From positions 1 to 22,588 of the forward strand of contig JANOHV010000276.1 in NCBI GenBank assembly GCA_031406795.1: 22,588 nucleotides of DNA, in the 5' to 3' direction. The notes beneath the pieces were generated by a model. The model did not search any database and was not told the origin of the DNA. It worked only from the letters and a program-made list of their open reading frames with translations. This stretch comes from DATDCY01 sp031406795 [NCBI: Candidatus Rokuibacteriota bacterium] (GTDB lineage: Bacteria > JAUVQV01). The translations under genes and the position numbers were made by a program. This document shows, piece by piece, positions 21,911 to 22,588 of this stretch. Numbering within the stretch: the first letter of the stretch is position 1; each line of letters opens with the position of its first letter.

Positions 21911-22588
21911 AGAGGCTGCTCGAGGTTGTTTTCTGTGCCGTATTCCTGTCAGTCGTTTCAATGGCTGGGGTGGGTGCAAGTGCGGCGACAAGTCCATCGC
22001 AACCGGCGGCGATCAATGCGGAGAATACCGGCCCGCCCGTGGTGTCCTACTCCGGCGGTCTGCTGTCGGTCACGGCAAAGAACGCCGAGATCCGCGAGGT
22101 CCTGACCAAGATCGGTGCGGCAGTCAACGCCGAGGCCCGAATCTCCGAGGAGATTTCTGGAAGGGTCACGATTTCATTTCAGAATCTCGGTCTTGAAGAA
22201 GGCCTTGCCAGGCTTGTTAGTGGGGAAGGGACCGGGATCGTGCTGGGCTACGACAAGAAAGGCACCGTGAAGCTGATCATGCTCTCCAGGAGAGCCGCGG
22301 GCCAGACGGAAAGTGTCGTCAAGGTCAGAAAGGTGAGGGACTACTTCTCGCCAGCAGATCAAGCCTCGAGCATGAGTTTGGACGAGGTCAAGGACTTGAC
22401 GAAAGTGCTTCGAGACCCAAAGAAGAAAGACAAGTGGGTGCGAGCGGCGAAAAAGATCATCAATATTAAAAAACCAGAGGCCAAGCCGTATCTCAAGGAA
22501 TTGATGCAGCACGAAGATGATTTTGTCCGGGATCAGGCGATGAACGAATATGCAATGTTGGTCGACGTCGAAGATGCCGATTTCATCC
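21907..22588 (+). CDS. Exported protein with secretin N-terminal (STN) domain (partial, C-terminus off window)
   Basis: The frame is open from ATG 21907 to the window end, 227 codons plus one base. Residues 1-27 are a signal peptide (KRLLEVVFCAVFLSVVSMAG, then GASAA). Residues about 47-110 match the STN fold found at the start of secretins and TonB receptors: LLSVTAKNAEIREVLTKIG, then ISGRVTISFQNLGLEEGLARLV. Residues about 165-227 are Lys-rich with a HEAT-like helical pattern (WVRAAKKIINIKKPEAKPYL, HEDDFVRDQAMNEYA). A full secretin would continue with repeated N-domains, but HEAT-like repeats suggest a periplasmic scaffold instead. GGAGG lies 4 bases before the ATG. It lies past the IS remnant. 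Confidence 0.75.
   Translation, partial: MKRLLEVVFCAVFLSVVSMAGVGASAATSPSQPAAINAENTGPPVVSYSGGLLSVTAKNAEIREVLTKIGAAVNAEARISEEISGRVTISFQNLGLEEGLARLVSGEGTGIVLGYDKKGTVKLIMLSRRAAGQTESVVKVRKVRDYFSPADQASSMSLDEVKDLTKVLRDPKKKDKWVRAAKKIINIKKPEAKPYLKELMQHEDDFVRDQAMNEYAMLVDVEDADFI

Noticed and set aside
21945-21965. GTCGTTTCAATGGC, reminiscent of some CRISPR repeat ends
   Set aside because: It occurs once, lies inside a coding frame and has no spaced copies.

Overview
This is a GC-rich, gene-dense bacterial chromosomal window in which almost every gene lies on the minus strand. The gene content suggests a Gram-negative bacterium of the Desulfuromonadota/Geobacter type (former Deltaproteobacteria). That placement rests on an eight-heme c-type cytochrome with a sigma-54-like promoter, a DUF374 acyltransferase beside tyrS, several outer-membrane-type lipoproteins and a TRAP uptake system. 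It is an inference from family content, since no 16S or other taxonomic marker is present.

Layout. Positions 1-4711 (minus) carry a secreted LasA-like M23 metallopeptidase cut by the left edge, a small lipoprotein, a four-S1-domain RNA-binding protein and an envelope protein with an Ig-like C-terminus. Positions 4778-6406 encode a YbiT-type ABC-F ATPase with a degenerate second Walker A. Positions 6570-10618 form one minus-strand operon, dctP-dctQ-dctM-uspA-lipoprotein, closed by a Rho-independent terminator. A plus-strand Phd/VapC toxin-antitoxin module with its own promoter and palindromic operator follows (10816-11562). Next come uup, a second ABC-F gene (11731-13569), and the octaheme cytochrome (13821-14924). 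A small repeat-rich spacer follows, then tyrS with a DUF374 acyltransferase, a TauE/SafE transporter and a PlsC-like acyltransferase. Positions 18979-20432 hold two convergent FKBP-type prolyl isomerases: an exported FkpA/Mip-like protein and a SlyD-like protein with a Cys/Gly tail. They share an intervening terminator. The right end holds a decayed IS1634-type transposase, an unassigned stretch, and the start of a secretin-N-domain (STN) protein cut by the right edge.

How the genes relate. Most of the window is housekeeping: translation (tyrS, S1 protein, ABC-F factors), phospholipid acyl transfer, protein folding and solute uptake. The toxin-antitoxin pair and the transposase remnant are the clear accessory elements. 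I found no CRISPR array, tRNA, rRNA, phage module or obvious new multi-gene defence system. The points most worth a second look are the TRAP-linked universal stress protein and its lipoprotein, the apparently leaderless tyrS transcript, the sigma-54-like promoter of the cytochrome, the altered Walker A of the YbiT homologue and the Cys/Gly tail of the SlyD homologue. Both edge genes (1-1798 and 21907-22588) are incomplete, and I read them directly from the nucleotides.
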